This document shows positions 55,874 to 64,000 of a stretch of 64,000 nucleotides of DNA, one piece after another (the first letter of the stretch is position 1; each line of letters begins with the position of its first letter). This DNA is from Mesorhizobium hawassense (GTDB lineage: Bacteria; Pseudomonadota; Alphaproteobacteria; Rhizobiales; Rhizobiaceae): assembly GCF_003289945.1 (NCBI RefSeq), contig NZ_QMBP01000004.1, positions 310,001 to 374,000 on the forward strand, given 5' to 3'. The translations under genes and the position numbers were made by a program. The notes below the pieces were generated by a model. It was not told where the DNA came from and did not search any database. It worked only from the letters and a program-made list of their open reading frames with translations.

Positions 55874-56313
55874 TTCCGACTCCTTCGCTGGTTCCAAACC
55901 GACCCGGCTGACCCTCAACGCGTCAAGGCTGCCACCGGTTCACGACCGTCTGATGTCATGTCGGGCCGCCAATCGATCTACCCGACGAGGAAGGAGCGAA
56001 CTTTGATCCATCGCAATTGGCGGACACCGCTGTCTTCGCGGCGGTCATTTTTGCTCTCGATCAATGAATGCCCAATCCAGTCCCCGTAGATTGGGGAGTG
56101 AAGCGATGGGAATGCCCAAGACGACGAACCCGGCAGGAAGGCCGATCGGTCGACCCAAATGTGGCGGGTGACGGACGGATGGAAAGCATTCTTTGAGTCT
56201 TCTGTCGAATTGACGAGTGCGCCGATTGCACGCAGAAACTGGCGCGGGAACGACGCAGCCCTCAAGCGGATCGACTCAGAAACCGAAGTCCGACAGGGTT
56301 TGGGAGGATAAGC
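55874..56313. other. Divergent intergenic region between phosphoketolase and GAF-Fis regulator genes
   Basis: No gene is seen. The region holds an inverted repeat CCCAATC (56071-56077) / GATTGGG (56089-56095) and a 10-bp direct repeat GAATGCCCAA (56066-56075 and 56110-56119). Either could be a regulator site; I have no second occurrence to support it. Confidence 0.4.
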
Positions 56314-57282
56314 ATGGGAGAGGATCTGTCCGGCCATCATGCCGACCGCATTCAGGCCGCGATCGCTTCGGATGCGGCGGCAAAGTCCGCGCTGGTTGCC
56401 TCCTGGCGGCGGTCTTCCAATCTCCATCGGCTCGATCCGGCCGATTGCAGTCCCGCCCGCTATTTGACGGAGCCTGAGCTGGGGCAGGCGCGCCAACGCA
56501 TCGAGCCGCTCATCCGGGCTGCCCAGTCGAGCCTCGACCGGCTCTACCTTGCGGTAGGCGGCGTCGGATGCTGCGTGTTGCTGGCCGACCGCGACGGCGT
56601 GCCGGTCGAACGGCGTGGCGCGCCCGTGGATGACGAAACGTTTCATTCTTGGGGTTTGTGGACCGGCTCCGTCTGGAACGAGGAAAGCCAGGGCACCAAC
56701 GGGATCGGCACGTGTCTGGTCGAGCAGCGCGTTCTGACGATCCATCGCGATCAGCATTTCCATACGCGCAACACAGGTTTGAGCTGTACCACCGCACCGA
56801 TTTACGACCACCAGGGCGATCTCGTGGCCGCGCTCGACGTGTCTTCCTGTCGAGCCGATCTCACGGAGGCTTTCGCCAATCTGATTTCGGTGGCCGTGGT
56901 CGACGCGGCGCGCCGGATCGAAGCGGAAAATTTCAAGATTGCGTTTCCTAAGGCGCGAATTCTGCTGGCGCCGGTCGCCGACAAAGGTTCCGGAGCGCTG
57001 ATCGCCGTCGACGCCGACGACCTCGTGGTCGGCGCAACCCGTTCGGCTCGCCTTGCGCTTGGACTTACGCAACAATGCCTCGACAAGCCGATGCCTGCGC
57101 GCGATCTGCTCGGTTGGACGGAGAACCGTCCTGAAGTGCTCGCCGAGGCGGAGCGCGGCGTCCTGCAGCGGGCGCTGGCGCGGGCGGACGGAAATGTCTC
57201 GGCCGCTGCCCAGGCGCTCGGCATCAGCCGTGCGACGTTGCACCGCAAGCTCAACCGCCTGGATGTTCACAGGCCTCACTGA
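56314..57282 (+). CDS. AcoR-type regulator reduced to GAF and Fis-like HTH, no AAA+ domain
   Basis: A 322-aa regulator. The N-terminal part ([13 protein letters not shown]) and a GAF domain (about 80-185; [27 protein letters not shown] is its core, cited by the landmarks GTNGIGTCL and [10 protein letters not shown]) are the same as in AcoR-type activators. The C-terminus is a Fis-family HTH_8 ([24 protein letters not shown]). The sigma-54-activating AAA+ domain that normally lies between them is missing, so it cannot open sigma-54 promoters and should act as an ordinary regulator. ATG 56314 follows GGGAGG. The aldehyde dehydrogenase gene downstream has a TGTCGCA/TGCGACA inverted repeat in its promoter region. 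Confidence 0.85.
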   Translation: MGEDLSGHHADRIQAAIASDAAAKSALVASWRRSSNLHRLDPADCSPARYLTEPELGQARQRIEPLIRAAQSSLDRLYLAVGGVGCCVLLADRDGVPVERRGAPVDDETFHSWGLWTGSVWNEESQGTNGIGTCLVEQRVLTIHRDQHFHTRNTGLSCTTAPIYDHQGDLVAALDVSSCRADLTEAFANLISVAVVDAARRIEAENFKIAFPKARILLAPVADKGSGALIAVDADDLVVGATRSARLALGLTQQCLDKPMPARDLLGWTENRPEVLAEAERGVLQRALARADGNVSAAAQALGISRATLHRKLNRLDVHRPH

Positions 57283-57303
57283 TCCTTCGAATCCACTCAC
57301 GAC

Positions 57304-57321
57304 TGTCGCAATTCTGCGACA
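57304..57321. promoter_or_regulatory. Candidate operator upstream of aldehyde dehydrogenase
   Basis: TGTCGCA-ATTC-TGCGACA is a perfect 7-bp inverted repeat. A related CGTCGC/GCGACG pair lies at 57391-57407. They fall between the GAF-Fis regulator stop and the aldehyde dehydrogenase start, which suggests control by that regulator. Confidence 0.55.
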
Positions 57322-57428
57322 CCTCGCGGCCACTCGCTGCATTCGACCTGGTGACAAAAGCGGCGGAAATCGCAAACCTATCTTCCGAAGCGTCGCATCC
57401 CGCGACGTCATCTTTGGGAGGAAGACAC

Positions 57429-58946
<1,518 letters not shown>

Positions 58947-58962
58947 TTCTCCCAGGACAGGG

Positions 58963-58992
58963 CGGGAGGACGCGGTTCGCCGTGTCCTCCCG
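58963..58992 (+). terminator. 13-bp stem with UUCG tetraloop between aldehyde dehydrogenase and DUF779 genes
   Basis: 58963-58975 pairs with 58980-58992 across TTCG (58976-58979), all 13 pairs formed with one G-U. There is no T-run after it, so it is more likely an mRNA-stability or processing element than a true terminator. It ends 21 bp before the DUF779 start. Confidence 0.6.
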
Positions 58993-59012
58993 TGGATTTC
59001 ATGGAGGAGGCT

Positions 59013-59357
59013 ATGGATCGGTCCTCATCGGGCAAAGTGTCTGCAACGCCAGAGGCGGAGGAGCTGCTGGCAGAGATCATCGCCGATCACGGGCCCGTGC
59101 TCTTTCATCAGTCTGGCGGCTGCTGCGATGGATCCTCGCCGATGTGCTATCCGCGTGGCGAGTTCATGGTCGGCGACAATGACGTCAAGCTCGGCGAGAT
59201 CGGCGATACGCCGGTCTACATTAGCGCACCGCAATATGAGGCCTGGAAGCACACCGATCTCATCATTGACGTGGTGCCCGGCCGTGGCGGCATGTTCTCG
59301 CTCGACAATGGCCGGGAGAAGCGGTTCCTGACACGGTCGATCATCTGTACCGTTTGA
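59013..59357 (+). CDS. DUF779 protein
   Basis: A 114-aa DUF779 protein. LLAEIIADHGPVLFHQSGGCCDGSSPMC opens the family; the landmarks are HQSGGCCDGS and MCYPRGEF, with a Cys-Cys pair and a third Cys that could bind metal. LIIDVVPGRGGMFSLDNG and FLTRSIIC follow. The family is almost always coupled to aldehyde dehydrogenases of the AcoD type, and its role is unknown; a redox or assembly helper is a reasonable guess. I use ATG 59013, after GGAGGAGG; ATG 59001 and GTG 58992 are in frame. Confidence 0.85.
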   Translation: MDRSSSGKVSATPEAEELLAEIIADHGPVLFHQSGGCCDGSSPMCYPRGEFMVGDNDVKLGEIGDTPVYISAPQYEAWKHTDLIIDVVPGRGGMFSLDNGREKRFLTRSIICTV

Positions 59358-59387
59358 ATGCGAGGAACAGCATCGGCTGCTTGCTCT

Positions 59388-59401
59388 TTGTCTCAGCACA
59401 A
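59388..59401 (+). promoter_or_regulatory. NnrR/FNR-type box upstream of DUF1858 gene
   Basis: TTG-TCTCAGCA-CAA fits TTG-N8-CAA and lies 54 bp before the DUF1858 start. It matches less well than the three boxes further on, which all have TTTGCG at the left half. Confidence 0.45.
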
Positions 59402-59455
59402 CGAGCACCCTGGAAATCCAGTGCAACATGCCCGCCTCCAATGCGGACAAGTGGC

Positions 59456-59662
59456 ATGAAACGCAAATTGAACGACGATACGACCATGGACGACTTCATG
59501 CGCGCGACGCCGGCGGCAATTCGCGTCGTCCTCAAGCATCGCATGCTGTGCGTCGGTTGCCCGATCGCTTCCTTTCACACCGTCGCCGACGCGGCACGCG
59601 AGCACGACCTCGATGAGGATCAGCTTCTCAGCGATCTTCAAGCCGCGATCGACGACGGGTGA
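59456..59662 (+). CDS. DUF1858 small redox-type protein
   Basis: A 68-aa protein with the DUF1858 fold. DDTTMDDFMRATPAAIRVVL precedes the hallmark HRMLCVGCPIASFHTVADAA, with a CxxC pair at the N-cap of a helix. The family is often found with nitrogen-oxide metabolism or hybrid-cluster proteins. ATG 59456 is my start; ATG 59486 in frame would still keep the motif. It is convergent with the Crp/Fnr regulator gene (6 bp between stops) and has an NnrR-like box upstream, so it likely belongs to the nitrite-response set. Confidence 0.8.
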   Translation: MKRKLNDDTTMDDFMRATPAAIRVVLKHRMLCVGCPIASFHTVADAAREHDLDEDQLLSDLQAAIDDG

Positions 59663-59668
59663 CGTGAA

Positions 59669-60373
59669 TCAGCTTTTCGAAGTGCGGCCTTCAGCAATGA
59701 CAAGGAGCCGATGGGGCTCGACCACGACTATCTTCTGGCGCCCGCCTTTGACCAACCCTTGGTCTTCCCAGGCTGAAAGCAGCCGGCTTGCCGTATGAAG
59801 CGTGGTGCCGGTCATTTCCGCGACATCCTGGCGTGAAATCGGAAAGTCGATCAGGATCCCTTCCTCGGTCTTCTTTCCCGACTGTTTGATCAACTTGAGC
59901 AGCGCATGCGCGACACGCTGCTCCACCTGTTCGGTGGACATCTCGACAACGCGTGAGTGGGCATCCTGCAGCCTGCTTCCCACGGCCTTGTAGGTATTGG
60001 CGCTGAAGCTCGGAAAGCTCGCCGAGAAAGTGAGCCACAATTGGCTTGGCCAGGCGAGCACCACGCAATCGGCAGCCGCGATGGCATTCGCCGGATAGGT
60101 CGTCCTGCCCAGCGCGCTGGCGATTCCCAGCAGCTCGCCCGGGCTAATGTATCGCACCGTCACCTCGTGCCCATCCGGAGTCGATTTCACCACGCGCACA
60201 TGGCCGTCGAGCAGCAGGAAGAACGAATGCGCCTCCTGCTCCTGCTCGAACACCCGCTGGTCCCTGGCGACCCGGATGGACCTCGCTTGCCCAATTATGC
60301 GATCGAGGTCCGCGGCAGCGATTCCCTCGAAGACGGACAGCCCGGCAATCAGTGATCGATCAAGGCTTGCCAA
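59669..60373 (-). CDS. nnrR: Crp/Fnr family regulator, NnrR-type
   Basis: A 234-aa regulator. The cNMP-like sensor domain (VFEQEQEAHSFFLLLDGHVRVV, GELLGIASALG) has no N-terminal Fe-S cysteines, so it is not an FNR/FixK oxygen sensor of the cluster type. The helix-turn-helix reads ISRQDVAEMTGTTLHTASRLLSAW. These traits and the denitrification genes beside it fit NnrR/DNR proteins, which respond to nitric oxide through heme. Start is TTG 60373 behind GGGAGGA. It is divergent to nnrS, and a TTG-N8-CAA box lies between them. Confidence 0.82.
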   Translation of the reverse strand: MASLDRSLIAGLSVFEGIAAADLDRIIGQARSIRVARDQRVFEQEQEAHSFFLLLDGHVRVVKSTPDGHEVTVRYISPGELLGIASALGRTTYPANAIAAADCVVLAWPSQLWLTFSASFPSFSANTYKAVGSRLQDAHSRVVEMSTEQVEQRVAHALLKLIKQSGKKTEEGILIDFPISRQDVAEMTGTTLHTASRLLSAWEDQGLVKGGRQKIVVVEPHRLLVIAEGRTSKS

Positions 60374-60494
60374 ATGCCTTTCCTCCCAGCTTCAACGGCG
60401 CGACGCGCTGGCCCCTGACCAGACTGTGTCACGGACGACCGCCCATCGACAAGGGAAGCCTTCTGCCGCTGCCGCCTGCCAATCACTCTGTTGT

Positions 60495-60508
60495 TTGCGC
60501 TAGGGCAA
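60495..60508. promoter_or_regulatory. NnrR-type box upstream of nnrS
   Basis: TTG-CGCTAGGG-CAA, in the longer context TTTGCGCTAGGGCAAA, fits TTG-N8-CAA. It is 70 bp before the nnrS start and 121 bp before the divergent regulator start. Confidence 0.7.
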
Positions 60509-60577
60509 ATTCCATTCCCTGAAGCCCGGATAGAAGAGCCGCGTGGGCACCTTTGCTCGGTTCCAATGAGGCATGTC

Positions 60578-61776
60578 ATGGCAATTCCGCGGACGCGGCC
60601 GAGCGCCTATCCGGCGATACTCTCCTACGGCTTCCGACCCTTCTTTCTGCTCGCATCGCTACAGGCCGCCACTGCGATCCTTATGTGGCTGCCCCTCTAC
60701 TACGGCAGGATGGAAACCCTTAGCCTGTTCCTGCCGGTGGACTGGCATATCCACGAGTTGCTTTTTGGCTATCTGACAGCGGCAGTGACAGGCTTCCTGC
60801 TCACCGCGATTCCGAATTGGACCGGGCGTCTTCCCGTGCAGGATTTTCGCTTGCTGGTGCTGGTGCTGCTCTGGATCGCCGGCCGGGTGGCAGTGTTCTT
60901 ATCGGCGGAGATTGGCTGGCTCTTGAGTGCGGTGATAGACTGCTCCTTTCTTCTCGCCGTGATCGCTGCCGCGGCAACGGAAATCGTCGCCGGTCGGAAC
61001 TGGCGAAACCTCAAGGTGCTTCTGCCGGTCGCTGTGCTTTTCGCGGCGAATGTCTTGTTTCATGCCGAGGCACACTACCAGGGCGTCTCCGATGCAAGCC
61101 GCCGTCTCGGTCTTGGGGCAATCGTGGTCCTCATCATGATTATCGGCGGGCGCATCATTCCGAGCTTCACCCGCAATTGGCTGGCCCGCGAGAAGCCCGG
61201 ACGGCTTCCCGTGCCATTCGGCGGATTCGATGTCGGGACGATCGCGTTGTCCGGGGTCGGGCTAGCCGCTTGGAGCTTCTTTCCCAACGGCATTGCAACC
61301 GGTTCATTGCTGGTTGCCGGCGCGCTCGCAATGCCGTCAGGATGGCCCGATGGGCAGGCTACCGGACGCTGTCCGACCCTCTGGTTCTAATCCTGCACGT
61401 CGCGTTCGCTTTTGTGCCGATCGGGCTATTGCTTGCCGGGCTGGCCATTTTCGATCCGGAGAGGATACCGGCGGTTGCCGGCATTCATGCGCTGGCGGTC
61501 GGAGCGGTCGCGGGCATGACGCTTGCCGTCATGACCCGCGCTTCGCTCGGCCATACAGGCCGCGAGCTGAGCGCAAACTGGGGAACATCCGTGGTCTTCG
61601 TCGCGATCATCATTGCCGCCATTCTGCGCGTGGCGGCGGCGATCCTACCTGACGCGGCAATTCTCCTCCACGTCTCGGCGGCCTTCTGGATTGCCGCCTT
61701 CATCGGCTACGCGGTGCTCTATGGCGGAATGCTCGTACGGCCGCGCCTGCAGGCGCGCCCCAAGAGCGCCTCTTGA
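60578..61776 (+). pseudogene. nnrS: NnrS family heme/copper membrane protein, interrupted by a frameshift
   Basis: The first frame from ATG 60578 (GAGG 7 bp before) encodes an NnrS protein with several membrane segments: YGFRPFFLLASLQAATAIL, DWHIHELLFGYLTAAVTGFLLTAIPNW and VLFHAEAHYQG up to about 61335. It then runs into a stop at 61388. The second frame continues with AVRMARWAGYRTLSDPLVLILHVAFAF through HALAVGAVAGMTLAVMTRASLGHTGR to 61776. One missing base near GCAATGCCGTC (61329-61339) explains the break. Joined, the protein would be about 400 aa, the usual NnrS length. NnrS relieves nitric oxide stress. If real, the mutation removes the last third of the protein. Confidence 0.85.
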
Positions 61777-61849
61777 AAGCCGGCTGGCGACAGTTCCGGC
61801 ATCGCCAAATTGCTCACCTAATCCATGCCGATCATTTTCGTCGAGCAAT

Positions 61850-61863
61850 TTGCGCCAGCGCAA
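61850..61863 (+). promoter_or_regulatory. NnrR-type box upstream of pseudoazurin gene
   Basis: TTG-CGCCAGCG-CAA, in TTTGCGCCAGCGCAAA, a near-perfect palindrome 75 bp before the pseudoazurin start. Confidence 0.75.
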
Positions 61864-61937
61864 ATCGCCAAGGGTTCCGGTGGTCTACAGGGACCCAACG
61901 GTAGACGCCGTGGTGAAACAAAGAAAGGAACTCTACA

Positions 61938-62384
61938 ATGAAACTGCCCCTGATTGCCGCGGCGATCGCCTTGCTCTCCATCGCGGGTGCGGCAAACGCC
62001 GAAGAACATGTCGTGCAGATGCTGAACAAGGGTGAGAAGGGCTCGATGGTCTTCCAGCCCGATTTCGTTCGGGCGGCGCCCGGCGACACCATTAAGTTCG
62101 TGCCGACCGACAAGACCCACAATGCCGAAATCATCAAGGGAATGATCCCGGACGGCGCCGAGCCCTTCAAGGGCAAGCCGAGCGAGGAGATTACGGTCAC
62201 CCTGACCAAGGAGGGCGTCTATGGCGTGAAGTGCGCTCCCCACTACGGCATGGGCATGGTGGCGCTGATCGTCGTCGGCAAGCCCGTCAATCTGGATGCG
62301 GCGGAAGCCGTCAAGCAGATCGGCAAGGCAAAGCCCGTCTTTGCCGAGCTGTTTGCCGAAGCGACCAAATCAGCTTCGAACTGA
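61938..62384 (+). CDS. Pseudoazurin, periplasmic copper electron carrier
   Basis: A 148-aa blue copper protein. The signal peptide ends at GAANAEEH. Type 1 copper ligands are visible: His in KTHNAEII, then Cys, His and Met in KCAPHYGMGM. It carries electrons to the nitrite reductase encoded downstream. The ATG at 61938 lies behind AAGAAAGGAA. A terminator follows the gene, and an NnrR box precedes it, so it is a single-gene unit of the denitrification regulon. Confidence 0.92.
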   Translation: MKLPLIAAAIALLSIAGAANAEEHVVQMLNKGEKGSMVFQPDFVRAAPGDTIKFVPTDKTHNAEIIKGMIPDGAEPFKGKPSEEITVTLTKEGVYGVKCAPHYGMGMVALIVVGKPVNLDAAEAVKQIGKAKPVFAELFAEATKSASN

Positions 62385-62430
62385 TCCACGGTATTTGAGA
62401 CCGCTTCCGGCAATGGCGAGCCGGAAGCAC

Positions 62431-62476
62431 TGGCCGGACAGACTTGGGGAGAGGTCTGATCCGGCCATTTTTATTT
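62431..62476 (+). terminator. Rho-independent terminator after pseudoazurin gene
   Basis: TGGCCGGA (62431-62438) pairs with TCCGGCCA (62460-62467), with CAGAC/GTCTG extending the stem inside, followed by TTTTTATTT. A second hairpin, GCTTCCGG/CCGGAAGC (62403-62428), precedes it. Confidence 0.8.
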
Positions 62477-62565
62477 GGCGTTTTGACGCCTTCCGCAACT
62501 ACGGTCGTCGTGTTGCGAGTTGTTTTCGCCAACCATCCAAAAATCAAGATTAATTTTACTGAGGT

Positions 62566-62579
62566 TTGCGCAAACGCAA
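62566..62579 (+). promoter_or_regulatory. NnrR-type box upstream of nirK
   Basis: TTG-CGCAAACG-CAA, in TTTGCGCAAACGCAAA, 63 bp before the nirK start. Same pattern as the boxes before nnrS and the pseudoazurin gene. Confidence 0.75.
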
Positions 62580-62641
62580 AGAAGCGCCGAGCAAAGACAC
62601 TATGCTGAATTCATCAAAATGGTGAAGTTGAGGAGATGGAA

Positions 62642-63751
62642 ATGCTTACGAGACGCGAAGCTTTGTTGGGTTCTGTTCTCACCGCGGCCGCCGTCGCTGT
62701 CGTCGGCGCAGCGCCGGCCATGGCGGGCGCCAAGGCACAGAATGTCGCCGGACTGCCGCGAGAGAAGGTGACCCTGGTCGCGCCGCCTTTCGTGCACCCC
62801 CACGACCAAGTGGCCAAGGGCGGCCCCAAGGTCGTCGAGTTCACGATGAAGATCGAAGAGAAGCCTCTGGTCATCGACACCGACGGCACGCAGCTCAACG
62901 CCATGACCTACAACGGCTCCATTCCGGGCCCGCTCATGATCGTGCATGAAGGCGACTATCTCGAGCTCACCCTGATCAATCCCGATACCAATACGCTCGC
63001 CCATAATATCGACTTCCACGCGGCGACCGGCGGACTCGGCGGCGGTGCCCTGACGCTGATCAACCCGGGCGAGCAGGTCACGCTGCGCTTCAAGGCGACA
63101 CGGACCGGCACGTTCGTCTACCATTGCGCGCCTGGCGGCGCGATGATCCCGTGGCATGTCGTGTCCGGCATGAGCGGAGCGGTTATGATCCTGCCGCGCG
63201 ACGGCCTGAAGGACGACAAGGGCAAGCCCGTCCGCTATGATCGCATCTACTATATCGGCGAGAACGACTTCTACATCCCGCGCGACGAGCAGGGAAAATT
63301 CAAGAAGTACGACTCGGCCGGCGACAATTACGACGACACCGTGAAGGTGATGCGCGGCCTGATCCCGACGCATGTCGTGTTCAACGGCAAGGCAGGATCG
63401 CTGACAGGCGAGAACGCCATGAAAGCGAAGGTCGGCGAGACAGTTCTCATCGTCCATTCTCAGGCCAACCGCGATACACGTCCGCACCTGATCGGCGGCC
63501 ATGGCGACTTCGTCTGGGAACAGGGCAAGTTTGCCAATCCTCCGGCCAAGGATCTCGAGACCTGGTTCATTCGCGGCGGTTCGGCGGGCGCGGCGCTCTA
63601 CACGTTCCTGCAGCCCGGCGTCTATGCGTACGTCAATCACAATTTGATCGAGGCAGTCGAGCTCGGCGCGACCGCGCACTTCACGGTCGAGGGAAAATGG
63701 GACGACGATCTGATGATGCAGGTCGAAGCTCCCAAGGCGGTCGCCTCATAG
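62642..63751 (+). CDS. nirK: Copper-containing nitrite reductase
   Basis: A 369-aa periplasmic NirK that reduces nitrite to nitric oxide. GAGGAG 6 bp before ATG 62642 favours that start (ATG 62636 is in frame). The N-terminus [12 protein letters not shown] is a twin-arginine signal. Active-site sequences are complete: [20 protein letters not shown] (type 1 and type 2 His and the catalytic Asp), [20 protein letters not shown] (Cys, His and Met), PTHVVFNG with the second active-site His, and YVNHNLIEA. This is the class I type of rhizobia and related denitrifiers. The nirV gene follows. Confidence 0.95.
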   Translation: MLTRREALLGSVLTAAAVAVVGAAPAMAGAKAQNVAGLPREKVTLVAPPFVHPHDQVAKGGPKVVEFTMKIEEKPLVIDTDGTQLNAMTYNGSIPGPLMIVHEGDYLELTLINPDTNTLAHNIDFHAATGGLGGGALTLINPGEQVTLRFKATRTGTFVYHCAPGGAMIPWHVVSGMSGAVMILPRDGLKDDKGKPVRYDRIYYIGENDFYIPRDEQGKFKKYDSAGDNYDDTVKVMRGLIPTHVVFNGKAGSLTGENAMKAKVGETVLIVHSQANRDTRPHLIGGHGDFVWEQGKFANPPAKDLETWFIRGGSAGAALYTFLQPGVYAYVNHNLIEAVELGATAHFTVEGKWDDDLMMQVEAPKAVAS

Positions 63752-63770
63752 GCGGAAAGGCTGATCGCCC

Positions 63771-63799
63771 GCAACCCGCCGGCACCGCCGGCGGGTTGC
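63771..63799. terminator. 13-bp perfect hairpin between nirK and nirV
   Basis: 63771-63783 (GCAACCCGCCGGC) pairs perfectly with 63787-63799 across ACC. No T-run follows, so it is probably a weak terminator or a stability element that lets some transcripts reach nirV. Confidence 0.6.
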
Positions 63800-63822
63800 A
63801 TCACTAGGCGGAGTTTTTGGGC

Positions 63823-64000
63823 ATGTCCTTCGATCCTGTCTTCACGTTTGGAACGATCGCGGCCGCCGCCCTCATCGGGCTCGGCGTCAACCACGCGATC
63901 GATGGGACGCTCTCGCGATCCCGGGTCCCGATGGCCTTGGCTGAACTGGTGACCCTGGCGCCCGGGTCATTCGAGCACCCGCGGCCTGGCGAATTCCTCA
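63823..64000 (+). CDS. nirV: NirV, formylglycine-generating-enzyme-like protein (partial, cut by window end)
   Basis: The frame from ATG 63823 is open to the end of the window (59 codons). It begins SFDPVFTFGTIAAAALIGLGV, an N-terminal membrane anchor, followed by LVTLAPGSFEHPRPGEF, the start of a SUMF1-like domain. In rhizobia and other NirK denitrifiers nirV follows nirK and is co-transcribed. Its role is not fully known. The call rests on position and the start of the domain. Confidence 0.75.
   Translation, partial: MSFDPVFTFGTIAAAALIGLGVNHAIDGTLSRSRVPMALAELVTLAPGSFEHPRPGEFL

Noticed and set aside
56066..56119. Direct repeat GAATGCCCAA and inverted repeat CCCAATC/GATTGGG between xfp and the GAF-Fis regulator
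   Set aside because: No second occurrence and no link to a known regulator; recorded only as part of the intergenic description.

Overview
The window looks like chromosome (or chromid) of a GC-rich alphaproteobacterium of the Hyphomicrobiales, most likely Mesorhizobium or a close relative. The grounds are high-GC coding on every gene, rhizobial-type intergenic palindromic repeats (1-18, 2081-2179, 22783-22882, 38581-38710, 50381-50425), several class III nucleotide cyclases, a nirK-type denitrification island and many sugar ABC transporters. The genus is an inference; no rRNA or marker gene is present. I saw no tRNA, rRNA, CRISPR, insertion sequence or prophage.

Region by region. 0-5.2 kb: an unrecognised 461-aa protein, a GNAT acetyltransferase, a multi-spanning membrane protein, a DUF5939-type adenylate cyclase and a small methyltransferase. 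5.4-11.4 kb: a complete oligopeptide-type ABC operon on the minus strand (fused double ATPase, family 5 binding protein with a twin-arginine signal, two permeases). 11.5-26.6 kb: an uncharacterised locus mixing cyclic-nucleotide proteins (cyclase, DUF3095 cyclase-like protein, cNMP-binding protein, metallo-beta-lactamase hydrolase) with glycan proteins (nucleotide-sugar dehydrogenase, four glycosyltransferases, polysaccharide deacetylase-like protein) and a 904-aa ABC exporter-like protein whose nucleotide-binding domain has lost its catalytic residues. 27-32.6 kb: an MscS-type channel, and a FecR-domain secreted protein convergent with a CHASE2-adenylate cyclase.

32.9-52.1 kb is the best-defined unit: a D-apiose/apionate catabolic cluster with two sugar ABC transporters (one with ATPase and permease fused), apiose dehydrogenase, apionolactonase, apionate oxidoisomerase, a RuBisCO-like protein, a DUF1537 kinase, an RpiB-type isomerase (frameshifted here), DhaK and DhaL, and a NanR-like GntR/FCD regulator. 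A ten-base motif, CTGGTATRAY, occurs in front of all four transcription units of the cluster, so the adjacent regulator probably controls the whole regulon. Both transporter leaders carry terminator-like hairpins just before the ribosome-binding site of the binding-protein gene.

52.2-59.4 kb: acetate kinase and phosphoketolase (minus strand), then a GAF-Fis regulator without an AAA+ domain, an aldehyde dehydrogenase and a DUF779 protein. 59.4-64 kb: a denitrification island with a DUF1858 protein, an NnrR-type Crp/Fnr regulator, nnrS (frameshifted), pseudoazurin, copper nitrite reductase nirK and the start of nirV. TTG-N8-CAA boxes precede nnrS, the pseudoazurin gene, nirK and the DUF1858 gene. 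Two separate single-base frameshifts (rpiB-like gene and nnrS) raise the question of sequencing errors versus real decay.
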